A stretch of 64,000 bases of DNA from Thermochromatium tepidum ATCC 43061 (GTDB lineage Bacteria > Pseudomonadota > Gammaproteobacteria > Chromatiales > Chromatiaceae). The notes beneath the pieces are model-generated. The model worked only from the letters and a program-made list of their open reading frames with translations, ran no database searches and was not told the origin of the DNA. The translations under genes were made by a program, and so were the position numbers. This document shows, piece after piece, positions 63,014 to 64,000 of this stretch; position 1 is the stretch's first letter, and each line of letters opens with the position of its first letter. The stretch covers positions 1,411,501-1,475,500 of the forward strand of contig NZ_CP039268.1 in the NCBI RefSeq assembly GCF_009664085.1. The letters are read 5' to 3'.

Positions 63014-64000
63014 GTGCCTGGTCAAACCCAGATCCCGCGTCTGCTGCTGTCTTTGTCTTTGCTCGTCTTCGGTGCTGCCGCCCTGGCCGAGGAGCGCGTC
63101 CATGTCTATAACTGGAACGACTATTTCGCCGCGGATACCCTCTCTGGCTTCCAGGCGCACACCGGCATCCGCCCGGTGCTCGATCTCTACGACTCCAATG
63201 AGGTCTTGGAGGCCAAGCTGCTGGCTGGCGCGAGCGGCTATGATCTGGTGTTCCCGACCGCACACCCCTTCGCGGCGCGTCACGTCAAGGCCGGCATCTA
63301 CCGCCCGCTCGACAAATCCAAGCTCCCCGGACTCGACCAGATCGACCCGGCCATCATGGCCGAGTTGGCCAAGATCGATCCGGGCAACGCCCACCTGGTG
63401 CCCTATCTGTGGGGGACGACCGCGCTCGGGCTCAACCCCGACCAGGTCCGCGCCGCCCTCGGCGCCGAGGCGCCGCTCGACACCTGGGCGCTGATCTTCG
63501 ATCCGGAGAAGGCGTCCAGGCTCGCTGGCTGCGGCATCAGCCTGCTCGACGATCCAACCGAGGTGTTCGCCGCGGCGCTGGTCTATCTCGGCAAGGACCC
63601 CAACAGCCAGGCGTCCGCGGATCTCGAGGCCGCCGCCGAGCTGATCAAGGCCGTGCGTCCATACATCCGCTACTTCCATTCGTCGCAGTACATCAGTGAC
63701 CTGGCCAATGGCGCCCTGTGTCTGGCCCATGGCTACTCGGGTGACGTGCTCCAGGCACGCGAGCGCGCTGCGGAGGCCGGCAAGGGGGTGACGGTCGTCT
63801 ATCGCATCCCGCGCGAGGGCGCCGTGCTCTGGACCGATGTCATGGCCATCCCCAAGGATGCCCCCAACCCCGAGGGGGCCCAGGCCCTGATCGCCTATCT
63901 GCTTCGACCCGAGGTGATTGCCCAGGTCTCGGATCACGTGTATTACGCCAACCCCAATCTAGCGGCCACCCCCCTCATCGAGGCCGAACTGCGCGACGAT
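63014..64000 (+). CDS. Polyamine-type ABC transporter substrate-binding protein, cut by window edge
   Basis: The frame starts at GTG 63014 with GAGGAG ahead of it and encodes 329 residues before the window ends. It has a signal peptide (PRLLLSLSLLVFGAAALA, cleavage likely before EERV). The mature start VHVYNWNDYFAADTLSGFQ is the hallmark of PotD/PotF periplasmic binding proteins, and YDLVFPTAHPFAARHVKAGI and DVMAIPKDAPNPEGAQALIA follow. It should bind spermidine, putrescine or a similar amine. Transporter subunits, if present, lie beyond the edge. Confidence 0.92.
   Translation, partial: MPGQTQIPRLLLSLSLLVFGAAALAEERVHVYNWNDYFAADTLSGFQAHTGIRPVLDLYDSNEVLEAKLLAGASGYDLVFPTAHPFAARHVKAGIYRPLDKSKLPGLDQIDPAIMAELAKIDPGNAHLVPYLWGTTALGLNPDQVRAALGAEAPLDTWALIFDPEKASRLAGCGISLLDDPTEVFAAALVYLGKDPNSQASADLEAAAELIKAVRPYIRYFHSSQYISDLANGALCLAHGYSGDVLQARERAAEAGKGVTVVYRIPREGAVLWTDVMAIPKDAPNPEGAQALIAYLLRPEVIAQVSDHVYYANPNLAATPLIEAELRDD

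Overview
The window is about 64 kb of GC-rich (roughly 63-65 % by eye), densely coding gammaproteobacterial chromosome. Gene orders are classical for the class: exbB-exbD-msbA-lpxK-kdsB, rpsU-yqeY-dnaG-rpoD, rnr-rlmB-purL, leuC-leuD-leuB-asd-fimV-truA-trpF-trpB-trpA-accD-folC, and mnmA-hflD. A DsrC-family protein beside a SufS-SufE fusion, together with the general flavour of the proteins, points to a purple sulfur bacterium or close relative (Chromatiaceae-like). The genus cannot be fixed from the sequence alone.

Layout. 1-1505: leuA (minus, cut by the window edge). 1.5-2.2 kb: a decayed IS200/IS605 element. 2.4-7.0 kb: lipid A/Kdo synthesis and export operon with an ExbBD energiser. 7.1-8.6 kb: an unusual HTH-ferredoxin-reductase fusion. 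8.8-11.2 kb: a MidA-type methyltransferase, folB and plsY, bracketed by two inverted copies of a REP-like palindrome. 11.3-13.5 kb: orphan PAS histidine kinase and tsaD. 13.7-18.4 kb: macromolecular synthesis operon plus a CAU tRNA. 18.5-25.7 kb: tRNA-Val, purL, rlmB, rnr. 25.8-26.2 kb: tRNA-Leu with a strong terminator and a group II intron remnant. 26.2-29.9 kb: purB, ispH, thiO. 29.9-44.1 kb: one long minus-strand run of folate, fatty-acid, tryptophan, tRNA-modification, polar-landmark and leucine genes. It carries a DNA adenine methylase lodged between leuD and leuB. 44.1-45.9 kb: a small AT-richer islet with a CrtO-like acyltransferase, a broken DNA-methyltransferase tail and an unknown membrane-anchored protein. 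45.9-52.2 kb: serS, a methyltransferase, a DNA glycosylase, a degenerate glgC, hldE and a polysaccharide deacetylase. 52.3-60.9 kb: mnmA, hflD, acnA, a thiamine-binding protein, a phosphoesterase, hslO, a nucleoside transporter and a cysteine-free DsrC paralogue. 60.9-62.7 kb: sufS-sufE fusion. 63.0 kb to end: polyamine-type ABC binding protein (cut by the edge).

Functionally this is mostly core housekeeping: envelope (LPS) assembly, translation and replication initiation, purine, leucine and tryptophan synthesis, and cofactors. Accessory signals are small but informative: two mobile-element scars, a dispersed 29-bp repeat, a REP pair, a methyltransferase pseudogene and several proteins with odd domain or active-site composition (the ferredoxin fusion, GlgC-like, DsrC-like and SufSE). 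I did not find a CRISPR array, a prophage or an intact transposase. No complete new defence system is visible.
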